Positions 25,540 through 33,905 of a stretch of DNA of 64,000 nucleotides are shown in pieces. Every line of letters starts with the position of its first letter. Position 1 is the stretch's first letter. The DNA comes from VXPQ01 sp965248175 (lineage in GTDB: Bacteria > Bacteroidota > Rhodothermia > Rhodothermales > VXPQ01): the NCBI GenBank assembly GCA_965248175.1, contig OZ252093.1:1488001-1552000 (forward strand). The letters are read 5' to 3'. Under the pieces are notes generated by a model. It saw nothing but the letters and a program-made list of their open reading frames with translations, was not told where the DNA came from and searched no databases. The position numbers and the translations under genes were made by a program.

Positions 25540-26445
25540 ATGCGCTCGACATTTGCATGGATACCCGTTCTTGCGGCGGCCGTCTTTGCGGCGGTCTTGC
25601 CCGGTTGCGATGCCGTCGCCCCGCCGGCGTTCGAGGAAGAGATCGTTGTGGAGGGCTATCTCGAAGCGGGGCGGTCTATCGGGTACATCACCGTGAGCCG
25701 GACGCTTCCGGTTGACGGGACCTACGATCCCGCTACCCAGGCCGTGGCGGGCGCTACCGTACGCATTGAACTTCTCGACAGCGGCAGGGTCGAGGCATCC
25801 TGGGAGTTGTTCGCCCCCAATGCGGCTTCGGGGCGTTACCGCATGCGAGAGCTGGTGCGCGTATTGCCGCTTCGGACGTACCGCCTTGTCGTGGACGTTC
25901 CCGGAGCCGGAACCATCACGTCAATAACGACGGTTCCCGGCCTTTTCCGTTTCGTGGGCGCGCACGACGAGACGTTCGTGTACGATGCGGGCGAAGCGCC
26001 CACCTTCGAGATTACGGCGCCCGTCTATCCCGGCCGTCAGAGCATTTTTCTGTTTACCACGATAGCGCTCGAGCCCGATTCGGCGAATTTGACCCCGTTC
26101 GCCGATGCCCTTGGCGAAGACCTCTTTACGCTCCGCGAGAGTGTGTCGCCGCCCCTGAACGAGGAGAATTTCGACCGAACGCCCAACGGCGGGATCCGCG
26201 TCCGGTATCCCTGGCTCGGGGTGAACTTTTATGGGCTTAACGAGGTGCGGATTCAGGCGATCGACGACAATGTGTACGATTTTGTGCGTTCGAACGCGGT
26301 GCAGCAGGGGGAAAACGGCGGTTCCACGTTGCCGCCGGGCGAACTTCCCAATGTGATCGACCATGTGGAGGGCGGGCGCGGCCTGTTCGGCAGTTTCGCA
26401 AGCACCTCCGTACGATTTCGGGTGTTGCCCAATCCGGACCGGTAG
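25540..26445 (+). CDS. DUF4249 lipoprotein, partner of TonB receptor
   Basis: A 301-residue protein starting at the ATG at 25540, one base after the receptor stop, so translation is probably coupled. The lipobox AVLPGC predicts lipidation. EEEIVVEGYLEAGRSIGYITVSRT and the following beta-rich domain (VAGATVRIELLDSGR, YRLVVDVPGAG) match DUF4249. These proteins regularly follow CarboxypepD_reg-type TonB receptors. The exact role is not established; a surface-exposed accessory for substrate capture is the usual inference. A strong terminator follows. Confidence 0.88.
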   Translation: MRSTFAWIPVLAAAVFAAVLPGCDAVAPPAFEEEIVVEGYLEAGRSIGYITVSRTLPVDGTYDPATQAVAGATVRIELLDSGRVEASWELFAPNAASGRYRMRELVRVLPLRTYRLVVDVPGAGTITSITTVPGLFRFVGAHDETFVYDAGEAPTFEITAPVYPGRQSIFLFTTIALEPDSANLTPFADALGEDLFTLRESVSPPLNEENFDRTPNGGIRVRYPWLGVNFYGLNEVRIQAIDDNVYDFVRSNAVQQGENGGSTLPPGELPNVIDHVEGGRGLFGSFASTSVRFRVLPNPDR

Positions 26446-26515
26446 CGCAGCACCTTGCGAACAGGCTGTTCGTTGGCGTCGGGGTCATGCATATGCCCGT
26501 GCGCCAGCACGCAAA

Positions 26516-26548
26516 AAGCCCGCACAGGACAATCCCGTGCGGGCTTTG
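26516..26548. terminator. strong bidirectional intrinsic terminator
   Basis: AAAGCCCGCAC, 11-base loop, GTGCGGGCTTT: an 11-bp perfect stem with A-run and T-run on either side. It ends the TonB/DUF4249 operon and can also end hsp20, which converges from the other strand. Confidence 0.9.
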
Positions 26549-26594
26549 GCGTGGTTTCGGCCGGCAAGGACCGGCCGGTTGTGTATGATCCGCG

Positions 26595-27071
26595 TTACGA
26601 TACCGCGATGCGGTGCGGACGGGCGGCTTCTTCCTTCGGAATGCGGATGGTCAATACCCCCGCTTCGTAGGAAGCTGCGATGCGTCCTCCATCGGTGGTC
26701 GCCTTCGGCAGCCGGTAAGAGAACCCGAACGTCCCGCGGACCCTGTCGGCGCGCACCGACTTCTCGTTCTCCCCGGGGGCGGGAATCTCCCGTTCGCCGC
26801 TCACCGTCAGCACGTTCTCTTGCCAGTGGATGTCGAACGCGTCCTTGGTCATGCCGGGCGCGTCCGCATGCAGGACGTATTCCTGCTCCGATTCGGCGAT
26901 ATCCACGCGCGGGGACCAGTTGATCGCATCCCCATTCGGCAAGCAGCAGTCCGTATCGGCGCAGATGTTTCCGAAGGTTCTCGCGGGGAAAAAGTTGTGA
27001 AAGAGCCGGTCGATTTCGTGCTGCATAGTGTGCAAGCCGCTGACCGGCGTGAAACGTACGAGGCTATTCAT
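26595..27071 (-). CDS. Hsp20/alpha-crystallin family small heat shock protein
   Basis: An ATP-independent chaperone that holds unfolding proteins. The ATG at 27071 has a strong ribosome site (GGGAGGT, five bases before). It encodes 158 residues: a variable N-terminal arm, an alpha-crystallin domain from about residue 52 (PRVDIAESEQEYVLHADAPGM to GVLTIRIPK), and a C-terminal IAV motif of the I-x-I/V type used in oligomer assembly. An unusual CADTDCC cluster of three cysteines in the arm could bind metal or sense oxidation. The AT-rich stretch upstream (27160-27180) is a likely promoter; no CIRCE element is visible. Confidence 0.93.
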   Translation of the reverse strand: MNSLVRFTPVSGLHTMQHEIDRLFHNFFPARTFGNICADTDCCLPNGDAINWSPRVDIAESEQEYVLHADAPGMTKDAFDIHWQENVLTVSGEREIPAPGENEKSVRADRVRGTFGFSYRLPKATTDGGRIAASYEAGVLTIRIPKEEAARPHRIAVS

Positions 27072-27295
27072 GATGTACCTCCCATAAGGATGGTGGGTTG
27101 GTTGTGTGAATGTTGTCTTCCTGTTTATCAAATGCCGTGCCGATGCGATAAGTGTGACAAAATGGCATATATTTTTGCCGCTTGGCATTTCATTCTATCA
27201 GATTTTTCCAAGTCCGCGGCAACGGATTCTGTTCGCGGCTCTGCTCTATATTTGATCCGGATTCCAAACGTCCTTCAACCCTGCGAAAAAGCCCC

Positions 27296-28357
27296 ATGCA
27301 AATCGACACGTCTTCCCCGGTCATGGTCACCGGCGCCACCGGATATGTGGCCGGCTGGATTGTCAAAGATCTTCTCGAAGCGGGCGTGACTGTGCATGCA
27401 CCGGTGCGGGATCCGGACAATGCGGACAAGCTACATTACCTGAACAAGATCGCAGAAGACGCGCCGGGCGCGATCAAATACTTTAAGGCGGATCTGTTAA
27501 GCGAGGGGTCTTACGCGGACGCCATGGCTGGCTGTTCGATTGTCTTCCACACCGCCTCGCCTTTCCGGATCGGGGTTACGGATCCCCAAAAAGAACTGGT
27601 CGACCCGGCGCTGCTCGGTACCCGCAACGTACTGGAAGAAGCCAACCGCACGTCCAGCGTGCAACGTGTGGTGCTTACCAGCAGTTGCGTCGCGATATAC
27701 GGCGATAATGTCGATCTGGAAAAAACGCCCAACGGGGTCTTCACGGAAGAGATATGGAATACCACCTCCAGTATTGACCACCAGCCGTATTCCTTCTCGA
27801 AAACGGTTGCCGAGAAAGAGGCGTGGAAGATCGCCGAGGCGCAGGACCGGTGGACACTGGTCGTCATCAATCCCTCGCTGGTGCTTGGGCCGGGGATCAA
27901 TCCCCATGGCGCCTCCGAGAGTTTCAATCTGGTCCGTCAGTTTTGGGACGGCGCCTTGAAAGCAGGGGTGCCGGACCTGCGTATCGGAGCGGTCGATGTG
28001 CGCGATCTGTCCCGGGCGCATATCGCTGCCGCCTACCTGCCCGATGCCGAGGGACGTCACATCGTATCGGGCCACAATATTACCTTCCCGGAGCTGGCCG
28101 AAACGCTGATCGACAAGTACGGCAAAGACTATCCGATTCCGCGGCGGACCATGCCCAAGTGGTTGATCTGGATCATGGCGCCCATGGTCAACAAAGGCAT
28201 GACCCGCAAAATGGTGTCCCGGAACATGGGGTATCCCTGGATAGCCGACAATTCCAAGAGCAAACGCGCCCTGGGTATGACGTACCGCCCGCTGAAAGAG
28301 ACCATGACGGATTTCTTTCAGCAGATGATCGATAGCGGAGCGTTTGGGGAGGGGTGA
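27296..28357 (+). CDS. NAD(P)-dependent epimerase/dehydratase family, dihydroflavonol-4-reductase-like
   Basis: An extended short-chain dehydrogenase of 353 residues. The ATG at 27296 gives the canonical N-terminal TGATGYVAGWIVKDLLEAG nucleotide-binding loop. The catalytic Tyr and Lys lie in QPYSFSKTVAEKEAW (YSFSK), and the upstream Ser is in VVLTSSCVAIYGD. FHTASPFRIG is characteristic of the dihydroflavonol reductase/cinnamoyl-CoA reductase-like group, which in bacteria act on assorted aldehydes and ketones. Substrate unknown. It stands alone between hsp20 (divergent) and the toxin-antitoxin pair (convergent). Confidence 0.9.
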   Translation: MQIDTSSPVMVTGATGYVAGWIVKDLLEAGVTVHAPVRDPDNADKLHYLNKIAEDAPGAIKYFKADLLSEGSYADAMAGCSIVFHTASPFRIGVTDPQKELVDPALLGTRNVLEEANRTSSVQRVVLTSSCVAIYGDNVDLEKTPNGVFTEEIWNTTSSIDHQPYSFSKTVAEKEAWKIAEAQDRWTLVVINPSLVLGPGINPHGASESFNLVRQFWDGALKAGVPDLRIGAVDVRDLSRAHIAAAYLPDAEGRHIVSGHNITFPELAETLIDKYGKDYPIPRRTMPKWLIWIMAPMVNKGMTRKMVSRNMGYPWIADNSKSKRALGMTYRPLKETMTDFFQQMIDSGAFGEG

Positions 28358-28381
28358 GGGGGGGCTTTTGCCCAACTCTAT

Positions 28382-28723
28382 TTATTCCTCCGGCAACAGA
28401 GCGTCAATCTCGCGAACGAGGGTCGGGAGATGGGTTTCGACTATATCCCACACCAGTCGGTTATCCACGTCACCGTATTCGTGACTCAGAACATTGCGGA
28501 AATCAACGATGCGTCGATAATCGCTGATCCGGGAAGTCACGGCTTCGTCGATTTTGGCAAGGTTATTCATGGCCTCGCCAATGATCTCGAACTTGCGCTC
28601 TACCGCGGCTTGCAACATGGCGTCGCACCGATAGTCCTCAAAAGTTTTGCCAGCAACGAATATTTCCAATAAGTGCGCAGCTTCCCTGATGTCGTACAGG
28701 TATTTTTGAGACTCAAGCTGCAT
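28382..28723 (-). CDS. hepT: HepT-like ribonuclease toxin (DUF86)
   Basis: A 113-residue HEPN-domain protein. The catalytic HEPN motif R-x4-H-x-Y is present as RNVLSHEY. HepT is the toxin of the HepT/MntA system, where MntA adds AMP residues near this motif to silence it. The ATG at 28723 lies 11 bp inside the end of mntA, so the pair is translationally coupled. Family knowledge supports an RNase role; nothing here looks truncated. Confidence 0.9.
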   Translation of the reverse strand: MQLESQKYLYDIREAAHLLEIFVAGKTFEDYRCDAMLQAAVERKFEIIGEAMNNLAKIDEAVTSRISDYRRIVDFRNVLSHEYGDVDNRLVWDIVETHLPTLVREIDALLPEE

Positions 28724-29024
28724 GATAGAGCAAGGTCCTGGTTTCATCGATGCGTTGCCGGAAGAAGGGGTTCTTGATGGCCGAATCGACAACAAGGTCC
28801 ACAGGGTGGCCAAATAATAATTCCAGATCTTCGCGCAGTCCGAAATAGGCGTCAGCGTATTTCCCGGATGGGAGTTTTTGGAATTCGACCAGAAAATCAA
28901 TGTCGCTTTCGTTTTCGTAGTAATCTCCGGTGACGGCCGAGCCGAACAGATCCAGCCGCAGAACCTGGTAGTGGTCGCAGAGCTGTTGTAACTCGTCTCG
29001 CTGTTCCTGGATAGCAGGTATCAT
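28713..29024 (-). CDS. mntA: MntA-type minimal nucleotidyltransferase antitoxin
   Basis: A 103-residue nucleotidyltransferase of the DNA polymerase beta fold. The signature GS-x10-D-x-D is clear in LFGSAVTGDYYENESDIDFLV. It is the antitoxin of HepT and acts by AMPylation of the toxin in characterised systems. It precedes hepT with an 11-bp overlap, and a perfect 8-bp inverted repeat lies 36 bp upstream. Confidence 0.9.
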   Translation of the reverse strand: MIPAIQEQRDELQQLCDHYQVLRLDLFGSAVTGDYYENESDIDFLVEFQKLPSGKYADAYFGLREDLELLFGHPVDLVVDSAIKNPFFRQRIDETRTLLYHAA

Positions 29025-29059
29025 CGGACGTTTGCCTGTTGAATATATTTGGCCTGGTT

Positions 29060-29079
29060 GAACGATCGCCTGATCGTTC
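29060..29079. promoter_or_regulatory. candidate operator for mntA-hepT
   Basis: GAACGATC-GCCT-GATCGTTC, an 8-bp perfect inverted repeat with a four-base centre, 36 bp before mntA. Placement suits autoregulation, though HepT/MntA self-repression is less well established than for other toxin-antitoxin types. Confidence 0.45.
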
Positions 29080-29184
29080 GAATACGCTTCGTACCTTGTC
29101 TGTCTTTCTCAAGTTTCTTTCCGGTGGTAGGCGGTTCCGTGTGTTTTGATGCCGGCTGAATCTTACTTCGTAGGCAAGAAAGCC

Positions 29185-29301
29185 TCACACCGCCCACTCC
29201 GCCGACAGCACCTCCGCCTGTTCCAGCACCGTTCGCGTCGCTTTCTCCTGCTTGTCCGGCGGGTAGCCGTGCTTGCGCAGGATGTGTTTCACCAGGCGGG
29301 T
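29185..29301 (-). pseudogene. C-terminal relic of type I restriction subunit HsdR
   Basis: The minus strand reads TRLVKHILRKHGYPPDKQEK, then ATRTVLEQAEVLSAEWAV and a stop. This is the characteristic last 38 residues of HsdR-type restriction subunits (KHGYPPDKQ ... QAE). An in-frame stop directly precedes TRL, and nothing upstream continues the gene, so only the tail survives. It lies between the toxin-antitoxin pair and an ATPase gene and marks a lost type I restriction system. Confidence 0.7.
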
Positions 29302-29429
29302 TCAGATATCGGCTGATTGCAACCTTTTGGTTCGGTCAATTGAAAGGTTTCGCGGAAAGCCAGAACGGTCTCGCGTTGTTCAGTGGTGATATCGATGGAC
29401 CTACCGACCTACCTCCATGTCACTCATAT

Positions 29430-31145
29430 TCACGGCGTGGTAGTTGGTGTTGATAATGAGCATTGACGATACTCCACCAGTGCCGAGCGGCCCACGATAT
29501 CGACGATGCGCACCAGCATTTCCTTGCCCTTGTTGTCGGTCAGGTGCATTTCTTCTCCCGGTAGGAAGGGAACGGGCTCTTGTTTACCGCCGTTGATGGC
29601 AATGTTGTCCGTGTAAAGATAAGTCCGGTCGAGACTGTCCCGTATGGGATTCAGGCGCCCTGCCAAGCCCGGAATGTATCCGGTCGATTGCGGAAAAATA
29701 ACTGCACCGCCATCGGGCAGTGGCTTCAGTTCAATATGGAGTGCACATTCGGCGGGTATCCAGGTTTTTACCAGTTTTGCTGCGAACCCCTTGGCTGCTA
29801 CGAATACGGTCATTGGCAGGACGCTGGTGTACAGATCGAAATGTGCCTCGCCGTTTTCGCCAGTATTTGCACGTTTCCAGGTTTTGTTGGGAAACAGCAC
29901 GAGGACATCGGCGTCGGCGAGCGGCTCGCCATCGGCAAAGACATGCACAGAAGGTTTGACGTCCGGTAAGGCAGCCGTGCGCAGCATTCGCCACGGAATC
30001 AACTGTCCGTCGGTGTGCTGTTGAAATTCTTCTCCGCCATAGGCGACCGCCACGTCGCAGGGACGGGGTGAATCCTGGAAATGCCGCCGAACACGCTGGG
30101 CGCCGGCGAACAGGCTTTTCGAGGGCGTCTCTGCGGATTTGGCTTCGAGCAGGATCAAGCGATCCGGTTGTTCCATCAGGAGATCGACTTCGGCGCCGTT
30201 TTTGTCACGGTAGAACGAGAGACCGTGCAGGGTGCTTGTGCCGATACCTCGATGGATGCGGTGTTTCAGAATCTCCGAAATCATCCATGTTTCGAAGATG
30301 GCCCCGCGCAAGGGGTGCGAGCGTATTTGCTCCGGCTGCCGGATACCCAGCAACCAGCAGGCCAGTCCCGTATCGTAGAAATACAGTTTGGGCATTTTGA
30401 TCAGGCGCTTGCGCAGGTTCGCGCTGAACGCGGGCAGGCGAAATGTGATGTAACTCGCCTCCAGAATACCAAGCCAGGCCCTGGCGGTTGGCTGTGAGAT
30501 GCCACAGTCGTTGGCCAGCGACGAATAGTTGAGCAGTTGCGCAGTGCGCCCGGCGCACAATTCTACGAATCGTTGGAAGGTGATGAGGTCGCCGATATTG
30601 CTGAGCATTCGGACATCCCGTTCCAGATAGGTTGCGACGTAGGAGCGGAGCCAGACCGACGGATCGAGTTTTTGGTCGAAGATGCGAGGATAGCCGCCGG
30701 TGAGCAGAACCTCTTCGAGGCTCGCGGGGTGTTCGGGAAAGCGCCCGATCTCGTCCCAGGTCAAAGGCAGTAACTGATGTACCTCGGTCCGGCCGGCCAA
30801 AGACTGGCTGACTGATTCCAGCAGGGAGAAGTTTTGCGATCCACTGAGTATCCAGCGGCCGGGCGCCGGGTCTTTGTCAATAATGCCTTGCAGATAGGAA
30901 AGCAGGTCGGGGGCACGCTGTACCTCGTCGAGGATGGCGCCCTCCGGGAATTGGGCCAGGAAGGCCCGGGGGTCGTCCATCGCGAATGCCCGTTCGTCCG
31001 GAAACTCGAGGCTTACATATGGATGTTCGGAAAAAATCGACCGGCATAGGGTCGTTTTTCCACTCTGCCGAGGTCCGGTGAGCGTGATCGCAGGTGCTCG
31101 GGTTGCCGCGCTGGCAAGTTCTGCGGCCAGATTTCGACGAATCAT
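29430..31145 (-). CDS. AAA_14/DUF4143 ATPase with extra C-terminal domain
   Basis: Residues 1-150 are an AAA_14 P-loop domain with Walker A TGPRQSGKTT (residues 23-32) and Walker B-like AILDEVQRAP. Residues of about 190-365 are DUF4143 with the nuclease-like tail FYRDKNGAEVDLLMEQPDRLILLEAKS. Typical members end near 380-400 residues. This one continues to 571 with a region that starts like an Ig/CNA-B fold (VHVFADGEPLADADVLVLF) and ends in a block (GYIPGLAGRLNPIRDSLDRT, then NIAINGG) that I associate with C termini of other accessory proteins. The role of the family is unknown; it is frequent in variable regions. An AT-rich promoter with a palindrome lies upstream. Confidence 0.85.
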   Translation of the reverse strand: MIRRNLAAELASAATRAPAITLTGPRQSGKTTLCRSIFSEHPYVSLEFPDERAFAMDDPRAFLAQFPEGAILDEVQRAPDLLSYLQGIIDKDPAPGRWILSGSQNFSLLESVSQSLAGRTEVHQLLPLTWDEIGRFPEHPASLEEVLLTGGYPRIFDQKLDPSVWLRSYVATYLERDVRMLSNIGDLITFQRFVELCAGRTAQLLNYSSLANDCGISQPTARAWLGILEASYITFRLPAFSANLRKRLIKMPKLYFYDTGLACWLLGIRQPEQIRSHPLRGAIFETWMISEILKHRIHRGIGTSTLHGLSFYRDKNGAEVDLLMEQPDRLILLEAKSAETPSKSLFAGAQRVRRHFQDSPRPCDVAVAYGGEEFQQHTDGQLIPWRMLRTAALPDVKPSVHVFADGEPLADADVLVLFPNKTWKRANTGENGEAHFDLYTSVLPMTVFVAAKGFAAKLVKTWIPAECALHIELKPLPDGGAVIFPQSTGYIPGLAGRLNPIRDSLDRTYLYTDNIAINGGKQEPVPFLPGEEMHLTDNKGKEMLVRIVDIVGRSALVEYRQCSLSTPTTTP

Positions 31146-31179
31146 GAGATCGAATTGCCTGTTAAATTAAGGACAATTC

Positions 31180-31209
31180 AAGATACTAATTTTAATTAGA
31201 CGATGTCAA
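31180..31209 (-). promoter_or_regulatory. promoter with internal palindrome for the AAA_14 ATPase
   Basis: On the minus strand: TTGACA (31209-31204), 18 bp, TATCTT (31185-31180). The spacer contains CTAATT-TT-AATTAG (31186-31199), a likely repressor or regulator site. It lies 35 bp before the ATPase start. Confidence 0.45.
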
Positions 31210-31344
31210 TACCTATTAACCAAGTCTATTTCAAAATATTTTCTTCATTAAATCCTGCCCAAACCCCAGCAATTTCAGGTTCCCCGCATCGCGGTGTCCG
31301 GCACCCAGCACCACCGACATGAAGCCCCCCGCCACTACCCCCCA

Positions 31345-33042
31345 CTAAGCAAACCAGTGCAGGAGTTTTCGGCCCTGCCCGGATGCCGTGTCTTTCCTCA
31401 ACTGCTCCCGCGCTTCCAGCACCTTCTCGACAATGATTTCCAGGTTCTCCTGGTCCACGAACGGGGACATGATATAGGATTTCAGAGCCACGACGGGTTC
31501 GCCGTAGGTGGTATGCCGGTAGCAGTCCGTCAGGGAAAGCAACACGCCTCGGCCCGCCATAGCCTCCTCGTGCACATACGCCGAGACCTTCCGGTTGTAG
31601 TCGTTGTACGCGAGCAGAGCGTCCCGGTAGGCGGGGTCGGTGAATTCCTTTCGTCTGTTCGTAAAGGTCGCAAAGGCCTCCTGACCGGGAGGGTATACCC
31701 GGAACAGCGTCACCGGCCCGTAATTATCCCGGTTCAGCACGATAGTGCCTTCGTGTCCTTCGAGATGCTCCCGCAGTAGTTGGGCCATCTCCACGAGATG
31801 CCCGATCAGAACGCGTATGCCCTGCACGCCGAGCAAGCGGTAATTGGCAAGCGCCGCCATGGGACCCGTCCCCGCCCGGGACGTCTCCAGCGTGTACATC
31901 CCCGGCTTGTATTTCCCGAATTGATAGAGATACGGCATCTGTTCCCGGTCGCGTTTCAGCAACCGGAGGTCTTTGTAGTCCTTGACGAGCACGAGGCTGG
32001 ATATGTAGGGCGTAAAACCGGTCTTGTGGAAATCCACGCCCACGGAGTCGGCGAGCGGCAGATCGCGTATCCGCCGGCATGCGCCCGCGAGCGCCCGCAG
32101 GGTGCGGGGCCGGAAGCCCAGCTCGTTCTTCTTGAAATCGTAGTCATTGAAGACCGACCAGGCCCATCCGATGACAGCGTCGGCGTGCACATGCGGGCGA
32201 TAGGGGAGATCAAATTCCTCGACCAGCCTATCCCGAAGCGCCACGATAGCCTGCAGATTGTCCACGCCGAAGGCATCGGTGCTGCCCATTGTCGCAATGA
32301 AGGCCGCGATCTTTTTGCCGTCCTGCAGCGCCTTGCGCGCCGCCGCCTCGAGCAGGTTCAGGTCGATTTCGTTTTCGGGCGTGGTGGGAATCGAAACCAC
32401 ATGATCCGAACCTATGCCGACCCATCCTGCAATGCTGTACGCGCAGTAATGGCCTGTGTCTGCTACAAACACAACAGCCTCTTCGGACAATCCACGGCGT
32501 AAGCTTCCCGGGCAGGCTTTTTCCAGCCCGATCCGGATTCCGTACAGCGAAGTGCCGGTGCCGCCGAACGTGAACACGCCGGCGGCCTGTTCCTGATCAT
32601 AGCCGATCAGCCCGGCAGTGATGCCGGCGGCTTCGACCTCGGCCAGCGCAAAGAGCCGGCTGTGTTCGTCCCACCCCAGATTCGGGTTGTGCAGGGCGGC
32701 GAGCAATACCCCGATCACGCTGGGAATGGTGGGGGGAGCAATGACATTCTGCTGCGTGCGAGGATGCCCGACGACTGTCATGCCCCGCAGGTAGCTTACG
32801 AGTTCGGATGCGACCTCCTCCACCGAGGACATACCCTGGGGCAATTTGGCGTGTCTTGCCTGCTCGTAGTCGGGTTCGACGACAGGGCCGAGCATCGGCA
32901 AGTGCATTTTCAGGGTATCCACCTGATTCAATGCACTCATGAATGAATGCACGAGATACGAGTCGTGAATCCGGTCGGAAGTCGGCTGGGGAAATGCGAG
33001 CCGTATATCTTTGATTATTTTCCTGTAAGGCGCGGCGGCCAT
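31345..33042 (-). CDS. PLP-dependent group II amino acid decarboxylase
   Basis: A 565-residue member of the pyridoxal-dependent decarboxylase (glutamate/tyrosine/aromatic amino acid) family. The PLP Lys is in VDFHKTGFTPY near residue 339, preceded by the HVHADAVIGWAW block whose His and Asp contact the cofactor. FTFGGTGTSLYGIRIG corresponds to the phosphate-binding loop (usually GGS/GGT). The size and the PYISSLVLVKD region place it with the longer group II enzymes, but the substrate cannot be assigned. It is a single gene with about 200 bp of non-coding DNA on each side. Confidence 0.88.
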   Translation of the reverse strand: MAAAPYRKIIKDIRLAFPQPTSDRIHDSYLVHSFMSALNQVDTLKMHLPMLGPVVEPDYEQARHAKLPQGMSSVEEVASELVSYLRGMTVVGHPRTQQNVIAPPTIPSVIGVLLAALHNPNLGWDEHSRLFALAEVEAAGITAGLIGYDQEQAAGVFTFGGTGTSLYGIRIGLEKACPGSLRRGLSEEAVVFVADTGHYCAYSIAGWVGIGSDHVVSIPTTPENEIDLNLLEAAARKALQDGKKIAAFIATMGSTDAFGVDNLQAIVALRDRLVEEFDLPYRPHVHADAVIGWAWSVFNDYDFKKNELGFRPRTLRALAGACRRIRDLPLADSVGVDFHKTGFTPYISSLVLVKDYKDLRLLKRDREQMPYLYQFGKYKPGMYTLETSRAGTGPMAALANYRLLGVQGIRVLIGHLVEMAQLLREHLEGHEGTIVLNRDNYGPVTLFRVYPPGQEAFATFTNRRKEFTDPAYRDALLAYNDYNRKVSAYVHEEAMAGRGVLLSLTDCYRHTTYGEPVVALKSYIMSPFVDQENLEIIVEKVLEAREQLRKDTASGQGRKLLHWFA

Positions 33043-33249
33043 GTTTCACCTCTCTCGTTCATATCACAATACTCCGCCGGGAAAAATTCAACCGGCGCCC
33101 TCTTATGTATTGTATACGAAACCGGGTTCCCGATAGATGCGGGGGAGAGGAGAATCCATGGTCGGCGATGCAGGTGGCGCGGGCCATTTTTTTTCGCCGT
33201 CGTTTCAGCGCCTGCGGCTTTATACCCGGTTGTACTGTGTGCTGCTTTC

Positions 33250-33702
33250 TTACTCCACCGTCACCGTGATTTTCTCCGACATCACGGGTGCATCGTGGGG
33301 GATGTGGTTTTTGTCCCCGACCAGCAGTTGGAGGGTGTACACACCCGGTTCGAGGTCAAGCGTCGTTTCCGTCTGGCCCATACCGAAGTGGATATGGTTT
33401 TCGTCGGTAGGGATGGGCATGTTCACCGGGGGTAGCTCTTCCGCATTGACCAGCAGGTGATGGTGTCCGGTGTTGGGGTATTCGATGCCTGCGGGCGCTA
33501 CGCCCATGCCTTTCAGGCCGAACACGACATGCACCTTGCCACCCTCGATCGTGGCGCCGTCTTCAGGGCTGATGATATACGCCGAAGCGCCTTCGGGCGC
33601 GGCGGTGCGGGGCACATCCTGCGCCAGGGCCGTTTGCGAAAGGAGTCCGCCGGCGGCGAGCAGGCAAAGGGCGATTTTTGCGATGGAGCGAAGGGAAGTC
33701 AT
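33250..33702 (-). CDS. DUF4399 exported protein
   Basis: A 150-residue protein from the ATG at 33702. The signal peptide (SIAKIALCLLAAGGLLSQTALAQD) is clear. The mature part has IISPEDGATIEGGKVHVVFGLKGMGVAP, then GHHHLLVN and the ending HIHFGMGQTE, LEPGVYTLQLLVGDKNHIPH: the conserved histidine-rich pattern of DUF4399. The clustered histidines suggest metal binding, but no function is established. A longer frame extends to 33780 without a signal-like start. Confidence 0.88.
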   Translation of the reverse strand: MTSLRSIAKIALCLLAAGGLLSQTALAQDVPRTAAPEGASAYIISPEDGATIEGGKVHVVFGLKGMGVAPAGIEYPNTGHHHLLVNAEELPPVNMPIPTDENHIHFGMGQTETTLDLEPGVYTLQLLVGDKNHIPHDAPVMSEKITVTVE

Positions 33703-33905
33703 CGTATGAAGGAGTAAGGTTTGTGTGAAGAAACGCGCTGCCATGAAGCGGGGCGGGCGATCACAATGCGTCAAGCGCAAAATAGGCGTTTGCGGCCTCT
33801 TCGTTCAAGAGGATTCCCCGAATCGTTACAGGATTTCCCGGTTCCCCGTTGATTGGGGACATACGGAGAGGCGCCCGCGCACGATTGATTACCTCGCCAC
33901 CGGCC

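Noticed and set aside
27072..27180. CIRCE operator or sigma54 promoter upstream of hsp20
   Set aside because: Neither the TTAGCACTC/GAGTGCTAA pair nor the GG-N10-GC spacing is present.
29310..29430. A minus-strand stretch reading SIDITTEQRETVLAFRETF
   Set aside because: It hints at the start of an antitoxin-like protein, but it lacks a start codon and runs into stops. Left out as too weak.
31231..31320. A 29-residue minus-strand frame ending GNLKLLGFGQDLMKKIF
   Set aside because: It looks protein-like, but no family came to mind and there is no ribosome site. It may be the tail of a lost gene; not enough to annotate.
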